From positions 1-40,801 of the forward strand of contig NW_020170453.1 of assembly GCF_000524195.1 (NCBI RefSeq): 40,801 bases of DNA, written 5' to 3'. Source of the stretch: Echinococcus granulosus (Eukaryota > Platyhelminthes > Cestoda > Cyclophyllidea > Taeniidae). A program made the position numbers and the translations under genes. Under the pieces are notes generated by a model. That model did not search any database. It saw nothing but the letters and a program-made list of their open reading frames with translations, and had not been told where the DNA came from. This document shows positions 37,901 through 40,801 of this stretch, piece by piece. Numbering within the stretch: the first letter of the stretch is position 1; each line of letters begins with the position of its first letter.

Positions 37901-40600
37901 TACCGACAGAGTAGTGGAAGCTACTGCGGAGATGATGGCAGGAATGAAATGCTGCCTGGAGCAGTCTTAGGCACATCTTTTCAGTTACCTCACTCATCAC
38001 CACCTCTCGTTGATCCTCCTCCTTTACCTAAATCTACGTGGAATACAGTCCAAGAAGTATCTCGGACCCGAAGTGGGTCCATGCCACGAATACAGTCCGC
38101 TTTCCCAAATCATGTGGTGCATAGCTTCAATTCAAGTCTTTCACATGCACCGAGGCCAACTTTATCGCATGCCGCAATCATCCATCACTTGCAACAACAA
38201 TATCGTCACTGTCAACATCAGCAACTGATTCCCTTCATGTCAGTAACGAGCATGCCTTCGCAGCAAATGCAACACCCTCTAACCAAGAGTGGGATGGAGT
38301 CCGAGGCGGGCATTTCACAGGATGTGGCTTGTAATGCAGAGAGCAGAGGTAGGAAGTAATTTGAAGTAGCCAAAAGTTGGTTTAATAAGTAATTGAAATG
38401 CCTTCATAATTTTGCACTTGATGTAATGATTGTTAGTATCCCTGGTTTGGTCTTGAAGACAATTGGACTAGCTTGGCAGAGTTGCGCAGTAAGTAAATTA
38501 AACCTTCAGCCCTCTTCTAAAAGGCAGTGATTTAACCTTTCAGGGGCTTATGTTTAGGTCTACTCAAGTTCCATTCATTTACATGGAAAGGGTTGTCCCA
38601 GCTTCTATGTTAAATTTCTTCACTAAGTTCGTCGCACTCGAGTCCCTCAAAGTGTGAGTCAATGCAGTCGGTAGGCGTCACAGATGTGTGTCAGGTTGAG
38701 GGTTGGGATAAGAATTCATCAAATCAGAATTGCTTTTGTCGATCGCACTAACAACGCAGCCCTAACACCATGTCCTTAAGGTGTGGGCACCAACCGTCCA
38801 ACGTTAAAGGTCATGGTCGGTCTTCAAAATTATTGCTTTATCTGCCTCTAACTGACTAGGCAAGTTTGCTAAAAGTGTCAGGCCTTAGTGATCACGCCAG
38901 AGGATGCAACTTTAAGGAAAGGATGATGAGGACTGTTTTTTCCTCAAAGGAACAAAATAAGGTTTCTTTCAAGAAGGAGTTGCAACCGTTTGTTCCCGAG
39001 GGTACCATAAGGTCTCAAGGACCGATTGAAAAGAGGGCTCTAACGATCAGAGGAGAGTTCTGTATAACGTATCATTACACAGTAAAGTGGATGCCATTAT
39101 CCAGGTTTCTGACATCCTTTTAAAGATGCAATCCAGCGGAAACTCTTGAATTCTGAGGGAGGTTTTGCGGGAAATGCCTCACATGAGGAGTAGTTGCGCC
39201 AGTTTTCTCCATCACGTGTCTCCTCCTCAATTATTGCAGTGCCTCCCATTCATCCATCCAACTTATTTTCGTTCCTGAAAAGGATTGTCACAAACACAAT
39301 GTGTGGGTTCGTTTCATTCGTGCCCATGAAATTAGGTGTAAATTTAGAACTAGAAGAACTATCCTAGTAGATGGGCCCATAAATCAGCCGAATCACTTGA
39401 ATAAACTTTGCTTCGGATGTAAAATGAACCCGAAACGGTCCAACTCTCATGATGAGAATGAGTATCCAAACGAGTTTATTGTTCGGTGCAATCACTGCAT
39501 AGCAGAAATTCGACTTGTCTACATTGTCACTGATTTCCTAGCGCCGTTCATTGACATAGTTGGCGATTTGACTTGGGAGGGAGCATTACGAATGAGTGGA
39601 AGGGGGAAATGGTACAACCCATTAGGAAATACCAGTGAAAAGGCAAAGACTTTAGGTAGACAAAATTGTTGTTTTCCCCATTTCTAACAGGCCATTACTA
39701 CCGCACCTATGGCCCACAGAATCGCACTCCCACGTGGACGAGGTTCATAATTTCACAACCTTATTTTCTTCACGTGGTCTCTTCGCTGAATGGATAAAGT
39801 GATCTGGTTTAAATTAACAGGCGCAATGGCTGCTGCATTTAGAGCCATTTGGTTTTACGGTGTTTCTATGTGTTAATGCGCTCCTTTTGATGCCCTTGAA
39901 TGGCACAACAACACAAGCTGCGTTTCATGCCCGGTGTGAATTGAAGAAGCTGATAGAAATCAGTGCGAATCAGTTTATTCATGAGGTTGTATTACATTGG
40001 AAAGGTTGCACAGTTTATTGTGGGTGAATATTGTGGTAGGATGGGTGGTGGTTTTGGCCCTTAAACAATATATTGGACGGCAAATTCGAAGTTTCACTCA
40101 TTGATTCAACTCTTTATTTGACGTCGGGAGTATTATTCCAGCATTTTACGACATGAATTGCTTGTCGTTAGGATATCATTGGAATATTTACCGGAAGATA
40201 GTGACAGGGGTGTTAATAGTTGGACTAATGGCGGATAAACGGGATGATAATCCACTGTCCGCCCGCTAACACAGATTTTGCTACGAAGGACTCAGTAGGC
40301 GCACCGTATTGAACACAGTGTCTTTTTTGAAGGAAATATTCTTTCCTCACCATTCAATTCTACCCATTGCTTTGTAACTTTACTTTAGCCCAGGCTCCAT
40401 CTAGGCGCGAACGGACAATTTACACACCAGAACAACTCGAGGCGATGGAGGAAGTGTTTGGGGTGAACAGGTATCCCGACGTGAGCATGCGCGAGGAGCT
40501 CGCATCAAGACTCGGCATCAACGAATCGAAAATTCAAGTGTGGTTCAAAAATCGTCGAGCCAAGCTTCGAAATCTGGAGCGGTCAAGACGAAGGGAATAG
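34907..40600 (+). CDS. PRD-class K50 homeodomain protein, Otx/Gsc-like (7 exons, 5' end missing)
   Basis: Probable nuclear transcription factor. Plus-strand exons: 34907-35109, 35676-35753, 36929-37030, 37350-37442, 37622-37768, 37895-38348 and 40389-40600 (TAG). Every junction is GT-AG and the phases agree, giving about 430 residues. The first exon starts in phase 1 (bases AT complete a split codon), so at least one upstream exon with the ATG is missing. The N-terminal 360 residues are Ser/Pro/Tyr/Gln-rich and low in complexity, with a His/Gln-rich patch in exon 37895-38348, as is common in activation regions. The homeodomain is in the last exon, and only six mostly basic residues follow it. 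The YPDVSMREELA stretch and K50 place it in the PRD-class group with Otx, Gsc, Dmbx and Pitx. I cannot name the orthologue, so no symbol is given. An intron of about 2 kb (38349-40388) precedes the homeobox exon. Confidence 0.88.
35295..35308 (+). repeat. (CA)n microsatellite
   Basis: A CA dinucleotide run within the first visible intron of the plus-strand homeobox gene. Confidence 0.8.
35960..36760 (+). mobile_element. Dispersed repeat, copy 2, in an intron of the plus-strand homeobox gene
   Basis: Second copy of the repeat described at 21110-22030, direct orientation. It lies inside the intron between exons 35676-35753 and 36929-37030. It is somewhat shorter and diverged. A small plus-strand open frame at 36003-36194 falls in it and has no conserved partner in copy 1. 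Confidence 0.55.
40407..40580 (+). other. Homeobox (homeodomain-coding segment) of the plus-strand gene
   Basis: A full homeodomain with R5, Y8, F20, Y25, P26, R31, A35, W48, F49, K50, N51, R52, R53, A54 and K55. Helix 1 reads PEQLEAMEEVF and helix 3 reads KIQVWFKNRRAK. Lysine 50 and the YPD...MREELA stretch are typical of the K50 PRD-class families. It is much more conventional than the homeodomain at 28.3 kb, with which it shares about 35% identity by eye. Confidence 0.93.
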
Positions 40601-40715
40601 ATCGTATAGCCGCGACAGATGAAGGCTTATAGTTGTTTTCTTTGTGAACGCATTTGCTCCCCCTAGTGTCGCATGATGCAAGCAGTGGGTTGAAGTGATG
40701 GGTAAGTGGCTGCAG

Positions 40716-40721
40716 AATAAA
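40716..40721 (+). terminator. Probable polyadenylation signal (AATAAA) of the plus-strand homeobox gene
   Basis: A canonical AATAAA lies about 115 bases after the TAG stop of the plus-strand homeobox gene, a normal spacing for a short 3' UTR. Nothing else was recognised in 40601-40801. Confidence 0.5.
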
Positions 40722-40801
40722 TGCGGAACATAGGAGGAGTCGGTGTTGACACCTCGAATATAGACTAACCTATTACGGGATCGGCACACAATGACGGCAG
40801 C

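Noticed and set aside
1..40801. tRNA, rRNA or CRISPR features
   Set aside because: No cloverleaf with proper A and B boxes, no rRNA-like conserved segment and no regularly spaced repeat array was seen.

Overview
The window is eukaryotic, multi-intron DNA of about 42-45% GC (by eye). It most likely comes from a flatworm, probably a tapeworm; that is inference. The grounds are very short GT-AG introns (42, 50, 72, 77 and 84 bp) next to kilobase introns, metazoan PRD-class homeobox genes, sparse genes and many decayed repeats. A run of 100 N at 18273-18372 is an assembly gap. All exon models were made by hand from splice motifs, reading-phase agreement and family similarity. None has transcript support.

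Layout. (1) 1-982, minus strand: two phase-compatible candidate exons of an unrecognised gene, 131 bp downstream of PIGA. (2) 1114-7512, minus strand: ten exons of PIGA, the catalytic glycosyltransferase subunit that starts GPI-anchor synthesis. Only the extreme 5' exon is missing. (3) 7513-20300: mostly intergenic, with microsatellites, decayed repeats, the gap and a few weak candidate exons or microproteins. (4) 20330-34170: a large, decayed inverted repeat. Its arms (about 20.33-26.83 kb and 30.85-34.17 kb) flank a roughly 4 kb loop. The left arm carries about 3 kb of extra DNA, including a dispersed repeat that recurs at 36 kb. (5) 28293-30182, minus strand, inside the loop: a complete-looking seven-exon gene for a divergent K50 homeodomain protein with a three-copy 23-residue repeat. 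(6) 34907-40600, plus strand, just outside the right arm: seven exons of a second K50 PRD-class homeobox gene (Otx/Gsc-like), lacking its first exon or exons here.

The main point of interest is the homeobox locus. The two genes are divergently oriented. Both put the whole homeodomain in the last exon behind a phase-1 intron that splits an alanine codon, and both stop at or just after the homeodomain. One sits in the loop of a large inverted repeat and the other just outside one arm. This looks like an old inverted-duplication locus in which one homeobox gene has diverged fast.
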